NCBI RefSeq assembly: GCF_013391405.1
Contig: NZ_JACBFD010000007.1
Span: forward strand, 62,001-126,000
Source of the DNA: Staphylococcus sp. GSSP0090
Lineage (GTDB): Bacteria; Bacillota; Bacilli; Staphylococcales; Staphylococcaceae
DNA: 64,000 bases
Reading direction: 5' to 3'
Positions within the stretch are counted from its first letter, which is position 1. Each line of letters starts with the position of its first letter. The translations under genes were made by a program, and so were the position numbers. This document shows positions 1 to 10,390 of the stretch, one piece after another. The notes under the pieces are model-generated. The model did no database searches and was not told where the DNA came from. It worked only from the letters and a program-made list of their open reading frames with translations.

Positions 1-86
1 AAGGTAAAACACAAGCACATCATTTTTGTATCAATGAATGTTCAATCGGCAAAGAAATTAAACAATTAGGAAATGAGTTACAATAA
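1..86 (+). CDS. Zinc-finger protein of the C2HCIx2C type, C-terminal end only
   Basis: The first 28 codons (reading frame starting at base 3) encode the end of a protein that begins before the window. The visible tail has Phe-Cys-Ile-x-x-Cys followed by Ile-Gly-Lys-Glu-Ile-Lys-Gln-Leu-Gly, which matches the conserved C-terminus of the small Firmicute zinc-finger family (pfam10782 type). The two cysteines would be half of the metal site. Function of the family is not known to me. The stop codon lies 16 bases before the next start. Confidence 0.6.
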   Translation, partial: GKTQAHHFCINECSIGKEIKQLGNELQ

Positions 87-102
87 ATAGGAGGCATTTT
101 AT

Positions 103-360
103 ATGGAAATATTAGAAGTTGCACAAACACCAAACCCAAATACAATGAAAATCGTTTTACAATTGTCAGGTGAAGATTACAAACCCAATACATTTACTAC
201 AGTAAAAGACAATCAACCTGAATTTATTAACAACATCTTACAAATTGAAGGAATCAAATCGATTTTCCAAGCGATGAATTTTATTTCTGTAGATAAAAAG
301 GCGGACTATGAGTGGGATACACTATTACCGGAAGTAACTAAAACCTTAGAAGAAATATAA
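103..360 (+). CDS. Stand-alone Nfu N-terminal-domain protein, tandem paralogue of CvfC N-terminus
   Basis: An 85-residue protein made only of a Nfu/NifU N-terminal scaffold-like domain. It starts at an ATG 5-10 bases after AGGAGG and ends 15 bases before cvfC. By hand alignment about 49 of 85 residues are identical to the first 85 residues of the next gene, including the Pro-Asn-Thr-Met-Lys-Ile-Val-Leu motif near the N-terminus and Val-Asp-Lys-Lys near residue 65. It has no C-x-x-C iron-sulfur ligand pair, so it is not a complete Nfu scaffold. A role with CvfC or in Fe-S handling is inference only. Confidence 0.85.
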   Translation: MEILEVAQTPNPNTMKIVLQLSGEDYKPNTFTTVKDNQPEFINNILQIEGIKSIFQAMNFISVDKKADYEWDTLLPEVTKTLEEI

Positions 361-375
361 AAAGGAGTTTTCTTA

Positions 376-1494
376 ATGGAAATTGTACGTGTCGAACCAA
401 CGCCTAGTCCCAATACAATGAAAATTGTATTGAATGAGAAAAGAAAAGATAATAAATCAAATACGTATACAACGATTCTCGATAATCAACCTAAGTTTAT
501 AAATGATGTACTAGCAGTAGAAGGTGTGAAATCCATATTTTATGTTATGGATTTTTTAGCAGTAGATAAAAAACCTAAATATGATTGGGAAGATTTATTG
601 CCAAAAGTAACTGCAACCTTAAGCGATGAAACTGAAACCATAGATACACCTCCGCCAGATGATCACTTCGGCGAGGTAAAAGCTGAAGTACTCCAATTCA
701 AGGGTATCCCATACCAAGTTAAACTCACATCTCGCACTGAAGAACAACGCAAGCAATTACCTGAAGTGTATATTGATAGTATGCTTGCAGCACAAAAAGA
801 CGATGACAATATTGTATTCCAACGAAAATGGGAAGACTTAGGTATACGTTATGGCGAATTAGATGATATTATGGCTGAAGTCACTGAAGAAATCTTAGCA
901 CTTTATCCTGAAAAAAATTTAAAAGATCTTGTGGAACACGCTTTAAATACTGATGTCGTTATTCCTGAAAAAAAATACAATCACGTAACACTAGAAACGT
1001 ATCAAGCAACGGATGATTGGAAAGAACGCTTAAGAATGTTAAAGTCATTCCCAACACCAACAGAGAGAGATTTTCCTTTATTAGGTGATGCTGTCAGCGA
1101 AGAAGAAAAAACACCATTAAGACGTGAAGCAATCGTGTTACTCGGTATGATAGAGGATACAGCTGTATTACCTTACTTATTTAAAGGCTTGCATGATAAA
1201 AGCCCAGCAGTCAGAAGAACGGCCGGTGACTGTCTAAGTGATTTGGGATTCAAACAAGCTTTACCAGAAATGGAAAAAGCATTAGATGATCCTCATAAAA
1301 TAGTAAGATGGAGAGCAGCTATGTTTATATTTGACGAAGGCGGTCCTGAACAACTTGATGCACTTCGCGCACATGAAAATGACCCAGCATACGAAGTTAA
1401 ACTTCAAATAGAAATGGCGATAGCAAGAATAGAAAATGGCGATCAAGCATTAGGTTCTGTATGGAAACAAATTGCAAATAGAAACAAATCATAA
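376..1494 (+). CDS. cvfC: Conserved virulence factor C (Nfu-N domain plus HEAT-like repeats)
   Basis: A 372-residue protein matching the staphylococcal CvfC length and architecture. Residues 1-85 form a Nfu N-terminal domain. A middle part follows, and residues about 245-350 form alpha-helical HEAT/PBS-lyase-type repeats with recurring Val-Arg-Arg/Ile-Val-Arg-Trp-Arg-Ala-Ala helices. In S. aureus, cvfC was found in screens for genes affecting virulence-factor expression; its biochemical role is not settled. A good AGGAG site precedes the ATG. It sits immediately after the small paralogue and before the bacilliredoxin gene, the order known in staphylococci. Confidence 0.9.
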   Translation: MEIVRVEPTPSPNTMKIVLNEKRKDNKSNTYTTILDNQPKFINDVLAVEGVKSIFYVMDFLAVDKKPKYDWEDLLPKVTATLSDETETIDTPPPDDHFGEVKAEVLQFKGIPYQVKLTSRTEEQRKQLPEVYIDSMLAAQKDDDNIVFQRKWEDLGIRYGELDDIMAEVTEEILALYPEKNLKDLVEHALNTDVVIPEKKYNHVTLETYQATDDWKERLRMLKSFPTPTERDFPLLGDAVSEEEKTPLRREAIVLLGMIEDTAVLPYLFKGLHDKSPAVRRTAGDCLSDLGFKQALPEMEKALDDPHKIVRWRAAMFIFDEGGPEQLDALRAHENDPAYEVKLQIEMAIARIENGDQALGSVWKQIANRNKS

Positions 1495-1531
1495 TACGTT
1501 GATATAATGATTAATTAAAGGAGTGTTTTAA

Positions 1532-1966
1532 ATGAACGCATATGAAGCATATATGAATGAACTTGCTACGCAAATGCGCAGTGAATTAACTGGACGTGAT
1601 TTTAAAAGTTTAGAAACGGCAGATGAAGTGACTAACTTTATGGCTAATGTAGATAATGAAGATACAACATTTGTTGTGATTAATTCAACATGTGGTTGTG
1701 CAGCTGGTTTAGCAAGACCTGCAGCTGTTACAGTTGTAGAACAAAACGATAAAAAACCAACAAATAAAGTTACAGTATTTGCAGGTCAAGATAAAGAAGC
1801 TACAGAAACAATGCGTAACTATATACAACAAGTACCGTCTAGTCCATCCTATGCACTTTTTAAAGGACAAGAATTGAAGCATTTTATACCGCGTGAACAC
1901 ATTGAAGGTAGAGATATTCAAGATATTTGCATGGACATTAAAGACGCATTTGATGATTACTGCTAA
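1532..1966 (+). CDS. Bacilliredoxin, BrxA/BrxB (YphP/YqiW) family
   Basis: A 144-residue cytoplasmic thiol protein with the family's Cys-Gly-Cys redox motif at residues 54-56, preceded by Val-Ile-Asn-Ser-Thr. In bacillithiol-using Firmicutes this family removes bacillithiol from S-bacillithiolated proteins, with the first cysteine of the motif attacking the mixed disulfide. The length and the Ala-Arg-Pro-Ala segment after the motif are typical. The start follows AAAGGAG. Staphylococci carry two paralogues, and I cannot say from sequence alone whether this is BrxA or BrxB. Confidence 0.9.
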   Translation: MNAYEAYMNELATQMRSELTGRDFKSLETADEVTNFMANVDNEDTTFVVINSTCGCAAGLARPAAVTVVEQNDKKPTNKVTVFAGQDKEATETMRNYIQQVPSSPSYALFKGQELKHFIPREHIEGRDIQDICMDIKDAFDDYC

Positions 1967-2257
1967 ATGATACGGTTAATTATATAAATAGCGTTGCTAA
2001 ATTGAAATGAATAGAATATTGTAATTATCCATTTAATGGTTATTATGCCAATTTACTGTGTCTAAAAAAGTCAATAAGATATAGTAGGTTGGCATTTATT
2101 TTATACAAATAAAACCATACGCATATAACCTTTACATAAAATGATGTATAATTTACTCAAAGTACATTATTTTTACATGATTAATGTTAAATCCTTTAAC
2201 TTATAGCAATTATCAAATAAGATTAAAATAAAATAAATTTGGGAAGGAGTGGGTTAG
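1967..2257. other. Intergenic region before thyA
   Basis: About 290 A+T-rich bases without a coding frame. A long-range inverted repeat (ATGCCAA near 2045, TTGGCAT near 2089, followed by T-rich sequence) could terminate the brxA transcript, but its loop is large and I am not confident. The thyA ribosome binding site (GGAAGGAG) lies at the right edge. Confidence 0.4.
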
Positions 2258-3214
2258 ATGTTAAATTCTTTTGACCAAGCGTATCATCAATTATGCGAAG
2301 AAATTTTAGAAATCGGTAAACAAAAGAACGACCGTACCAATACTGGCACAATTTCAAAATTTGGTCACCAGCTACGTTTTGATTTATCAGAAGGGTTTCC
2401 TTTGCTGACAACTAAAAAAGTATCATTTAAATTAATTGCTACAGAACTTTTATGGTTTATAAAAGGAGATACAAATATAAAGTATTTACTTCAATATAAA
2501 AATAATATTTGGAATGAGTGGGCTTTCGAAAAATTTGTTCAATCCAAAGATTATCATGGGCCTGATATGACTAATTTTGGACATAGAGCACAGGAAGACG
2601 CATCCTTTAACCTAATATACAAAGAGGAAATGAATAAATTTAAAGAACGTATTTTAAATGATGAGGATTTCGCTAAAAAATATGGTGATTTAGGTAATGT
2701 TTACGGCAAACAATGGCGCGATTGGGAAGATAAAGAAGGCAATCATTATGATCAATTAAAAACGGTGATTGAACAGATAAAAACTAACCCTAATTCAAGA
2801 CGTCATATTGTATCTGCATGGAATCCTACAGAAATTGATACAATGGCGTTACCGCCTTGTCATACAATGTTTCAATTTTATGTGCAAGATGGCAAATTAA
2901 GTTGTCAATTATATCAAAGAAGTGCAGATATCTTTTTAGGTGTTCCTTTCAATATCGCAAGTTATAGTTTATTAACTCACTTAATCGCAAAAGAATGTGG
3001 ACTAGAAGTAGGAGAATTTGTACACACCTTTGGCGATGCACATATTTATTCAAATCATATAGAAGCGATTGAAACACAATTAGCACGAGATAGTTATAAT
3101 CCACCAACACTTAATATCAATTCTGATGAATCTATTTTTGATATTAATTATGAAGATTTAGAAATTATCGATTATGAGTCACATCCAGCGATTAAAGCGC
3201 CAATCGCAGTTTAA
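2258..3214 (+). CDS. thyA: Thymidylate synthase
   Basis: A 318-residue enzyme that methylates dUMP to dTMP using 5,10-methylene-tetrahydrofolate and releases dihydrofolate. The nucleophilic cysteine is Cys201 in Ala-Leu-Pro-Pro-Cys-His. The dUMP-binding Arg-Arg pair is at 181-182, and the Gln-Arg-Ser-Ala-Asp and Phe-Asn-Ile-Ala-Ser-Tyr blocks are intact. The ~50-residue insertion around 90-145 is that of the long Lactobacillus casei-type enzyme. The next gene, folA, regenerates tetrahydrofolate from its product, a classic pairing. Confidence 0.97.
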   Translation: MLNSFDQAYHQLCEEILEIGKQKNDRTNTGTISKFGHQLRFDLSEGFPLLTTKKVSFKLIATELLWFIKGDTNIKYLLQYKNNIWNEWAFEKFVQSKDYHGPDMTNFGHRAQEDASFNLIYKEEMNKFKERILNDEDFAKKYGDLGNVYGKQWRDWEDKEGNHYDQLKTVIEQIKTNPNSRRHIVSAWNPTEIDTMALPPCHTMFQFYVQDGKLSCQLYQRSADIFLGVPFNIASYSLLTHLIAKECGLEVGEFVHTFGDAHIYSNHIEAIETQLARDSYNPPTLNINSDESIFDINYEDLEIIDYESHPAIKAPIAV

Positions 3215-3225
3215 ATCGCAAATGA

Positions 3226-3795
<570 letters not shown>

Positions 3796-3805
3796 GAGGA
3801 CATTT

Positions 3806-4645
3806 ATGATGAAAAAGAAAATTGTAACTGATTCAACATCTGATTTATCACATAATTATTTAAATGAAAATAATGTACATGTAATATCCCTTAACCTAAC
3901 TATTGATGGTGAATCCTATGTAGACCAAGTTGACATATCATCAGAAGATTATATTCGAAAACTGGAAGAAAATGCAGATACAAAAACAAGCCAACCTGCA
4001 ATCGGCAAGTTTATTGAATTATATGATGAACTCGGTGCAGATGGTTCTGAAATCATAAGCATTCATATGACTTCTGGTTTGAGCGGAACTTATCAGACTG
4101 CACTTCAAGCTAGTGAAATGACTGATAGCAAAGTGACTGTCATAGATTCCAAATCTATTTCATTTGGTTTAGGTTATCAAGTACAACACATTGTTGATTG
4201 GAATAATGATGGATTATCAACAGATGAAATCATTACTAAAATTACTGAACTACAAAAAAACATTAAGCTTTATGTCGTTATAGGCCAATTAAATCAATTA
4301 ATTAAAGGCGGACGCATTAGCAAAACGAAAGGCTTAATTGGTAATATGATGAAAATCAAACCAATCGGCACACTTGAAGATGGAAAGATTGAACTGATTC
4401 ATAATTCTCGTACCCAAAATGCGAGTGTTCAGTTCCTTAAGAAAGAAGTAAGTGCTTTTATCGGAGATAAAAATATTAAATCCATCGGTATTGCACATGC
4501 AAATATTATTGAATTCGTAGACAAAGTTAAAAAACATTTTTCAGAAGAGTTCAATATTACAAAGTTTGACACGAACGTTACGACACCTATCATTTCAACA
4601 CATACAGGGCAAGGTGCGATTGGTTTAGTCGTGTTAAGATCATAG
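3806..4645 (+). CDS. fakB2: DegV-family fatty-acid-binding protein FakB2
   Basis: A 279-residue DegV-fold protein. It has the N-terminal Thr-Asp-Ser-Thr-Ser-Asp motif, the fatty-acid carboxylate-contacting Ser in His-Met-Thr-Ser-Gly-Leu-Ser-Gly-Thr, and the C-terminal His-Thr-Gly-Gln-Gly-Ala-Ile-Gly signature. Family members present a bound fatty acid to the kinase FakA for phosphorylation and entry into phospholipid synthesis. The position directly after thyA-folA is that of S. aureus FakB2, the form preferring unsaturated chains; the chain preference here is inferred from synteny. The gene lies 10 bases after folA with its own AGGAGG. Confidence 0.85.
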   Translation: MMKKKIVTDSTSDLSHNYLNENNVHVISLNLTIDGESYVDQVDISSEDYIRKLEENADTKTSQPAIGKFIELYDELGADGSEIISIHMTSGLSGTYQTALQASEMTDSKVTVIDSKSISFGLGYQVQHIVDWNNDGLSTDEIITKITELQKNIKLYVVIGQLNQLIKGGRISKTKGLIGNMMKIKPIGTLEDGKIELIHNSRTQNASVQFLKKEVSAFIGDKNIKSIGIAHANIIEFVDKVKKHFSEEFNITKFDTNVTTPIISTHTGQGAIGLVVLRS

Positions 4646-4775
4646 GTTATTATTTCAAAGTGCGCTATGACTATACTCAAAATGTAATTTGTCTTACTTA
4701 ATATATAAACAATTTCATAGCAAATCGCTTAAAATAATGGTAACTTTATGACAAAATAGATATAGGAGGTATATT

Positions 4776-5303
4776 ATGGCGTATGCGACATTAGCAGGAG
4801 GATGTTTTTGGTGCTTAGTTAAACCATTCACTTCATATCCTGGTATCGAAAATGTTGTTTCTGGTTATAGTGGTGGACATACAGATAACCCAACTTATGA
4901 AAGTGTAAGTACAAATCAAACTGGGCATGTAGAGGCAGTCCAAATTACTTATAACACAGAAATTACTTCCTTCGAAAATATATTAGATGTTTATTTCAAA
5001 ACATTTGATCCAACCGATAACGGCGGTCAATTTTTTGATCGTGGAGCACATTATGAGCCTGCTATTTTTTATCATGATGAACATCAAAAAAAAGCAGCCG
5101 AAGCTAAAATTCAGCAATTAAATGAACAAGGTATCTTTAACAAACCTGTTATTACACCCATTAAACCATATAAAAACTTTTATCCAGCTGAAACATATCA
5201 TCAGGATTATTATAAAAAAAATCCATTGCATTACGAACAGTATCAACGTGGATCAGGACGAAAAGATTTTATAGAAAAACATTGGGGGTCACAAAATGAT
5301 TAA
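4776..5303 (+). CDS. msrA: Peptide-methionine (S)-S-oxide reductase
   Basis: A 175-residue enzyme reducing the S-epimer of methionine sulfoxide in proteins. The catalytic Cys10 lies in Gly-Gly-Cys-Phe-Trp-Cys, with a further cysteine at 13. The Gly-Tyr-Ser-Gly-Gly and Asp-Pro-Thr-Asp-Asn-Gly-Gly-Gln-Phe-x-Asp-Arg-Gly motifs are intact. The gene overlaps msrB by 8 bases, so the S- and R-specific repair enzymes are made together. Ribosome binding site AGGAGG at about 4764. Confidence 0.96.
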   Translation: MAYATLAGGCFWCLVKPFTSYPGIENVVSGYSGGHTDNPTYESVSTNQTGHVEAVQITYNTEITSFENILDVYFKTFDPTDNGGQFFDRGAHYEPAIFYHDEHQKKAAEAKIQQLNEQGIFNKPVITPIKPYKNFYPAETYHQDYYKKNPLHYEQYQRGSGRKDFIEKHWGSQND

Positions 5304-5724
5304 AAAAAACAAAAATGATTTAAATGAAATGGAGTATTTAGTTACACAAGAAAATGGTACAGAACCTCCATTCCAAAACGAATACTGGAACCATTTCGAT
5401 AAAGGTATTTATGTAGATAAAATTTCAGGTAAACCATTATTTACTTCTGAAGAAAAATTTGAATCAGATTGTGGTTGGCCAAGTTTTTCTAAAGCATTGG
5501 ATGATGAAGAAATCGTTGAACTCGTAGACAAAACATTTGGCATGGTACGTACTGAAGTACGTTCTGAAGACGCAAATAGCCATTTAGGTCATGTGTTCAA
5601 TGATGGACCAAAAGAAAGCGGCGGTCTGAGATATTGTATCAACTCAGCAGCTGTACAATTTATACCATATGAAAAATTAGAAGAATTGGGTTATGAAGAT
5701 TTAATACCACATTTTGAAAAATAA
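5296..5724 (+). CDS. msrB: Peptide-methionine (R)-S-oxide reductase
   Basis: A 142-residue partner of MsrA acting on the R-epimer. The catalytic cysteine is Cys114 in Arg-Tyr-Cys-Ile-Asn-Ser, and a second cysteine is Cys59 in Cys-Gly-Trp-Pro-Ser-Phe. The two C-x-x-C pairs that bind structural zinc in many MsrB proteins are not present, so this is a zinc-free form. The gene starts inside the end of msrA and is followed after 14 bases by crr. Confidence 0.95.
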   Translation: MIKKNKNDLNEMEYLVTQENGTEPPFQNEYWNHFDKGIYVDKISGKPLFTSEEKFESDCGWPSFSKALDDEEIVELVDKTFGMVRTEVRSEDANSHLGHVFNDGPKESGGLRYCINSAAVQFIPYEKLEELGYEDLIPHFEK

Positions 5725-5738
5725 GGAGCGAACCTATT

Positions 5739-6239
5739 ATGTTTAAAAAATTATTTGGTAAAGGCAAAGAGGTAAATAAAGAAAGTGCAATTTATGCACC
5801 AATCACTGGAGAATATGTAAAAATTGAAGATATACCCGATCCAGTTTTTGCTCAAAAAATGATGGGTGAAGGCTTTGGTATAAACCCTACTGAAGGCGAA
5901 GTTGTTTCACCGATTGAAGGTAAAGTGGACAATGTATTCCCAACAAAACATGCGATTGGATTAAAAGCTGAAAATGGCTTAGAATTACTTGTTCATATTG
6001 GTTTAGATACCGTGCAATTAGATGGAGAAGGTTTCGATATTTTAGTTGAAAGTGGCGACGTTGTTAAGGTTGGAGATCCATTATTAAAATTTGATTTAGA
6101 CTATATCAAAGAAAATGCAAAATCAGTCGTTTCACCTATTATCATCACAAATTCTGACAATACTGCGTCTATTTCACTTAATGATGTAACAACTGTAACT
6201 AAAGGTGAAACTAAAATTGTTGATGTGACAATGAACTAA
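5739..6239 (+). CDS. crr: PTS glucose-type EIIA component
   Basis: A 166-residue single-domain phosphocarrier. Its active-site histidine is His86 in Leu-Leu-Val-His-Ile-Gly-Leu-Asp and the supporting one is His71. It would accept phosphate from HPr and pass it to EIIB domains of glucose-family permeases lacking their own EIIA. The Ala-Pro-Ile-Thr-Gly and Gly-Glu-Gly-Phe-Gly-Ile blocks are typical. It is translated right after msrB and its stop shares a base with the start of the next gene. Confidence 0.93.
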   Translation: MFKKLFGKGKEVNKESAIYAPITGEYVKIEDIPDPVFAQKMMGEGFGINPTEGEVVSPIEGKVDNVFPTKHAIGLKAENGLELLVHIGLDTVQLDGEGFDILVESGDVVKVGDPLLKFDLDYIKENAKSVVSPIIITNSDNTASISLNDVTTVTKGETKIVDVTMN

Positions 6240-6460
6240 TGAAAGATCACTCATTTTATCATTTTGCCCTTACAGCACGAGGGCGTAAAGATGAAAAAGG
6301 TGAATTAGCAGAAGAAATATTTGATGATTTATCTTTTCCAAAACATGAAAAAGACTTTCATATACTGTCAGATTATATAGAAACTCAAGGGAATTATTCA
6401 ATTTCATTATCTGTTTTTGATGATTTATATGAAGAATATACCGAATGGCTAAAATTTTAA
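6239..6460 (+). CDS. YozE/UPF0346 family small protein
   Basis: A 73-residue acidic protein of the YozE SAM-like family, recognised by Phe-Tyr-x-Phe near the N-terminus, Ala-Glu-x-Ile-Phe-Asp-Asp and the C-terminal Phe-Asp-Asp-Leu-Tyr-x-x-Tyr-x-x-Trp. The ATG overlaps the crr stop codon (ATGA-type junction), so translation is probably coupled. The function of the family is unknown to me. Confidence 0.85.
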   Translation: MKDHSFYHFALTARGRKDEKGELAEEIFDDLSFPKHEKDFHILSDYIETQGNYSISLSVFDDLYEEYTEWLKF

Positions 6461-6518
6461 TTACGTTAACATTTGAGTAGTGTGATTAAAATATATTAAA
6501 ATAATAAGGTATCATTTG

Positions 6519-6563
6519 TTGCTGGGATTAATCTAAATGATTCAATCCCAGCTCATTTTATTT
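6519..6563 (+). terminator. Terminator after the msrA-msrB-crr-yozE operon
   Basis: Perfect 9-bp inverted repeat GCTGGGATT / AATCCCAGC with a 14-base loop, followed by a T-rich but interrupted tail (TCATTTTATTT). Confidence 0.65.
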
Positions 6564-6616
6564 GTAATGATTTAGTAGAATATTAATTTTTTTACATACG
6601 TATTGGAAGTGATTAA

Positions 6617-8092
6617 ATGTCAGAAAGTAAAGGCACTACAGAAGAAAATAAACAAGTTAACGAAAATTCAGCATCTCCATCAACCAATAAGCAAATTAAT
6701 TTTAAACGTAGTCACTTTTTTATCATATTAATAGTCACTATACTAATAACAGCCATGATTGCAGTATTTGCAACGATTGGCATTAGTCATTGGACAAGTG
6801 GATTAAATAGTGAGCAACGTGCTGAAATGAAAAAAGTAGAAAAAATTTATCAAACCTTAGATGATGAATATTATAAAGATATCAATTCAGAAGAATTAGG
6901 TACAGCAGCAATCGACGGTATGGTTAAAAAATTGGATGACCCTTATTCAGACTATATGACGAAAAAAGAAACGAAATCATTTAATGAAGATGTATCTGGT
7001 GATTTTGTAGGCATTGGTGCTGAAATGCAAAAAAAAGGGAACAAAATTGAAATCACAAGTCCTATGAAACAATCTCCTGCTGAAAAAGCTGGAATTCAGC
7101 CTAAAGATGTCGTAACTAAAGTAAACGGTAAATCGGTCAAAGGACAACCTTTAGAAGCAATTGTTAAAAAAGTTAGAGGTAAACAAGGTACTAAAGTAAC
7201 ATTAACGATTGAACGTGGGGGACAAGCTCACGATATCACTATAAAACGAGATAAAATTCACGTAAAAAGTGTTGAATATCAAAAACATGGTGATGTCGGT
7301 GTATTTACAATAAACAAATTCCAAAATAGTACATCAGGCGAATTAAAATCTTCAATTATTAAAGCACATAAAGATGGCGTGCGTAAAATTGTATTAGATT
7401 TACGTAATAATCCTGGTGGTTTATTAGATGAAGCTGTTAAGATGGCAAACATTTTCATTGATAAAGATGAAACAGTCGTTCAATTAGAAAAAGGTAAACA
7501 TAAAGAAGCTATTAAGGCATCAAATGATGCTTCCAAAGAAGCACAAGATATGGATGTTTCTATATTAGTGAATAAAGGTTCAGCTAGTGCCTCAGAAGTT
7601 TTTACAGGAGCTATGAAAGACTATAACAAAGCCAAAGTTTATGGTTCAAAAACATTTGGTAAAGGGATTGTACAAACTACTCATGAATTTGATGATGGTT
7701 CCTTATTAAAATTCACTAATATGAAATGGTTAACGCCAAAATCTCATTATATTCACGGTAAAGGGATTACTCCTGATAAGAAAATAGAAGAACCTGCATA
7801 TCAATCATTAAATGTTATCCCAAGCGATAAAACATATCAGTTGGGTGATGATGATAAAAATGTTAAAACAATGAAGGTGGGATTAAATGCATTAGATTAT
7901 CATGTCGATAATCAGTCTTCGAAATTTGATAGTGAACTTGAAGATGCACTTAAATCCTTCCAAAAGAAAAATAATTTAGAAGTAGATGGCACATTTAACA
8001 AAGCAACGAATGAAAAATTCACTCAGCAACTTGTAGAAAAAGCCAACAAAGAAGACACCGTTTTAAATGAGCTTTTAAAATTACTAAATTAA
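6617..8092 (+). CDS. ctpA: Carboxy-terminal processing serine protease, S41 family
   Basis: A 491-residue membrane-anchored protease. A cytoplasmic tail of about 33 residues is followed by one membrane segment (about 33-57). After it come a PDZ domain (about 125-205) and the S41 catalytic domain, with the nucleophile in Gly-Ser-Ala-Ser-Ala-Ser-Glu and the general-base lysine in Phe-Gly-Lys-Gly. A C-terminal peptidoglycan-binding domain with its Val-Asp-Gly-Thr-Phe motif lies at about 420-475. This layout matches the staphylococcal CtpA, which acts at the cell wall. The ribosome binding site is modest (GGAAGTG). Confidence 0.92.
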   Translation: MSESKGTTEENKQVNENSASPSTNKQINFKRSHFFIILIVTILITAMIAVFATIGISHWTSGLNSEQRAEMKKVEKIYQTLDDEYYKDINSEELGTAAIDGMVKKLDDPYSDYMTKKETKSFNEDVSGDFVGIGAEMQKKGNKIEITSPMKQSPAEKAGIQPKDVVTKVNGKSVKGQPLEAIVKKVRGKQGTKVTLTIERGGQAHDITIKRDKIHVKSVEYQKHGDVGVFTINKFQNSTSGELKSSIIKAHKDGVRKIVLDLRNNPGGLLDEAVKMANIFIDKDETVVQLEKGKHKEAIKASNDASKEAQDMDVSILVNKGSASASEVFTGAMKDYNKAKVYGSKTFGKGIVQTTHEFDDGSLLKFTNMKWLTPKSHYIHGKGITPDKKIEEPAYQSLNVIPSDKTYQLGDDDKNVKTMKVGLNALDYHVDNQSSKFDSELEDALKSFQKKNNLEVDGTFNKATNEKFTQQLVEKANKEDTVLNELLKLLN

Positions 8093-8113
8093 TTGTAGAG
8101 GAGTAATCTGTTT

Positions 8114-8623
8114 ATGATTAGAAAATCAACTAAAAATGATCTATCTAGTATTTTAAGCATTGTAGAAGAAGCTAAAGCGATTATGAAACAAGACAACAAT
8201 AATCAATGGGACGAACATTATCCTTTAGAACAACATTTTGAAGAAGATATTGAAAAGGGTTCACTTTATGTTCTAGAAGAAAATTCTATTATTTATGCTT
8301 TTGTAGTTGTCGACCAACAGCAATCAGAATGGTATGATGAATTAGACTGGCCAATTGACAGAAAAGGTGCCTATGTTATTCATAGATTAGCAGGATCATC
8401 TAAATATAAAGGTGCTGCAACACAACTATTTGATTTTGTAGTTAACTTAGCAATGGATCATAATATTCATGTGTTAATAACCGATACATTCGCTTTAAAC
8501 AAGCGCGCACAAGGACTGTTTACTAAATTTGGCTTTAACAAAGTAGGCGAAGCAAAAATTGATTATCATCCATTTAATAAAGGTGAACCATTTTATGCCT
8601 ATTATAAAAATTTAGAAGAATAG
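8114..8623 (+). CDS. GNAT-family N-acetyltransferase
   Basis: A 169-residue protein with the GNAT fold: an N-terminal Met-Ile-Arg-Lys-Ser, the acetyl-CoA site segment after the His-Arg-Leu-Ala beta strand (about residues 95-105), and a C-terminal Ala-x-x-Leu-Phe-x-x-Phe-Gly-Phe. The substrate cannot be inferred. It lies 21 bases after ctpA and 10 bases before murG, the same slot an acetyltransferase gene occupies in other staphylococci. The acetyl-CoA motif Q/R-x-x-G-x-A is degenerate (Lys-Tyr-Lys-Gly-Ala-Ala). Confidence 0.85.
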   Translation: MIRKSTKNDLSSILSIVEEAKAIMKQDNNNQWDEHYPLEQHFEEDIEKGSLYVLEENSIIYAFVVVDQQQSEWYDELDWPIDRKGAYVIHRLAGSSKYKGAATQLFDFVVNLAMDHNIHVLITDTFALNKRAQGLFTKFGFNKVGEAKIDYHPFNKGEPFYAYYKNLEE

Positions 8624-8633
8624 AGGTTATATT

Positions 8634-9707
8634 ATGACGAAAATCGCATTCACCGGTGGAGGTACAGTTGGACACGTTTCCGTAAACCTAAGTTTGATTC
8701 CCACTGCTATTGAAGAAGGATACGATGCCTTTTATATAGGATCAAAAAAGGGTATTGAGCGTGAAATGATCGAATCTCAAATACCTTCAATTAAGTATCA
8801 CTCAATATCTAGCGGTAAATTAAGAAGATATATTTCTTGGGATAATATTAAAGATATATTTAAAGTGTTAAAAGGTATATTAGATGCTAGACGCGTTCTA
8901 AAAAAAGAAAAACCTGATTTACTATTTTCTAAAGGTGGTTTCGTTTCAGTACCAGTCGTTATCGCTGCTAAATCATTGAAAATACCTACAATCATCCATG
9001 AATCTGATTTAACGCCTGGTTTAGCAAATAAAATTTCTTTGAAATTTGCTAAAAAGATTTATACAACCTTTGAAGATACATTAAATTATTTACCTAAAGA
9101 TAAAGCGGATTTTGTTGGTGCTACAGTAAGAGAAGATCTAAAAACTGGAGATAAACATAGAGGTTACCAACTGACAGAATTTAATAATGATAAAAAAGTA
9201 TTATTAGTTATGGGCGGAAGTCTAGGAAGTAAAAAATTAAATGACATTATAAGGCAAAATCTTGAAACACTTCAAGCGTCTTATCAAGTCATTCATTTAA
9301 CTGGTAAAGGCCTATTAGATGATTCATATATTGGCACAAAAGATTATATTCAATTTGAATTTGTTAAAGATGATTTAACTGATTTACTGGCTATTACGGA
9401 TACCGTGATCAGTCGTGCTGGTTCTAACGCAATCTATGAATTTTTAGCACTGCGTATCCCAATGTTATTAATTCCATTAGGATTAGATCAATCACGTGGT
9501 GACCAAATTGATAATGCTAAATATTTTGAAACAAAAGGCTTTGGAAAAACGATTCTCGAAGATCAACTCACTGAAGACGAATTAAAAACACAATTGCGCG
9601 ACATTGAAAACAATCGCGAAGATATCATTACACAAATGCAGACATATAAAGAAAGCTTTACGCGTCAAGATTTATTCAAAAAAATTATTGACGATGCATT
9701 AAACTAA
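8634..9707 (+). CDS. murG: UDP-GlcNAc:lipid I N-acetylglucosaminyltransferase MurG
   Basis: A 357-residue GT-B glycosyltransferase that adds GlcNAc to lipid I at the inner membrane face to make lipid II. The N-terminal glycine loop reads Gly-Gly-Gly-Thr-Val-Gly-His, the staphylococcal variant. The C-terminal UDP-GlcNAc site has Gly-Gly-Ser-Leu-Gly-Ser and Ser-Arg-Ala-Gly-Ser-Asn-Ala-Ile-Tyr-Glu followed by Gly-Leu-Asp-Gln-Ser-Arg-Gly-Asp-Gln. The closely packed neighbours suggest one transcript with the acetyltransferase and PAP2 genes. Confidence 0.97.
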   Translation: MTKIAFTGGGTVGHVSVNLSLIPTAIEEGYDAFYIGSKKGIEREMIESQIPSIKYHSISSGKLRRYISWDNIKDIFKVLKGILDARRVLKKEKPDLLFSKGGFVSVPVVIAAKSLKIPTIIHESDLTPGLANKISLKFAKKIYTTFEDTLNYLPKDKADFVGATVREDLKTGDKHRGYQLTEFNNDKKVLLVMGGSLGSKKLNDIIRQNLETLQASYQVIHLTGKGLLDDSYIGTKDYIQFEFVKDDLTDLLAITDTVISRAGSNAIYEFLALRIPMLLIPLGLDQSRGDQIDNAKYFETKGFGKTILEDQLTEDELKTQLRDIENNREDIITQMQTYKESFTRQDLFKKIIDDALN

Positions 9708-9722
9708 TTGGAGGTACATGCA

Positions 9723-10337
9723 ATGAGTCGTTGGAAAAGAATATCATTACTCATTATTTTTACGTTAATATTTGGCATCATTGCATTCTTCCATGAATCG
9801 AGATTAGGAAAATGGATTGATAATGAAGTATATGAATTCATATATTCTTCTGAAAGTTTTATTACCACTACGATATTTCTTGGTGTAACTAAAATTGGAG
9901 AAGTTTGGGCAATGGTTTGTTTATCCCTCTTACTAGTTGCTTATTTAATGTTAAAACGTTTAAATATTGAGGCTTTATTTTTTGCAATTACAATGAGTTT
10001 ATCAAGTACTTTAAACCCATTACTCAAAAATATATTTGATAGAGAACGCCCAACGTTACTTCGACTTATAGATATCTCAGGATTTAGTTTCCCAAGTGGA
10101 CATGCCATGGGCGCCACAGCGTTCTTTGGAAGTACGATATATATCGCCAATAGAGTAATGAAAGGGAAATCAAAAGCCCTTATGATTGGCCTCTCAGCTT
10201 TATTTATCATTATGATATCCTCATCAAGAGTTTATCTCGGTGTACATTACCCTACAGATATTATTGCTGGTATTATTGGGGGCGCATTCTGTGTCGTTTT
10301 ATCAACATTGATATTAAGACATAAATTGCAAGTTTAA
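9723..10337 (+). CDS. pgpB: PAP2-family membrane phosphatase
   Basis: A 204-residue polytopic protein with the three-part PAP2 signature: Lys-x6-Arg-Pro (Lys-Asn-Ile-Phe-Asp-Arg-Glu-Arg-Pro), Pro-Ser-Gly-His, and Ser-Arg-x5-His-x3-Asp. Family members dephosphorylate phosphatidylglycerol phosphate, phosphatidic acid or undecaprenyl pyrophosphate outside the membrane. The symbol follows the name used for the S. aureus gene next to arlR; the substrate is not proven. The start is ATG 9723, eight bases after GGAGG; an upstream TTG at 9708 overlaps the ribosome binding site and is unlikely. Confidence 0.85.
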   Translation: MSRWKRISLLIIFTLIFGIIAFFHESRLGKWIDNEVYEFIYSSESFITTTIFLGVTKIGEVWAMVCLSLLLVAYLMLKRLNIEALFFAITMSLSSTLNPLLKNIFDRERPTLLRLIDISGFSFPSGHAMGATAFFGSTIYIANRVMKGKSKALMIGLSALFIIMISSSRVYLGVHYPTDIIAGIIGGAFCVVLSTLILRHKLQV

Positions 10338-10390
10338 ATTTTGCTATTCGGTTTAAATGAAAAGTCTTTGACATGCTTAATAACTTATTA

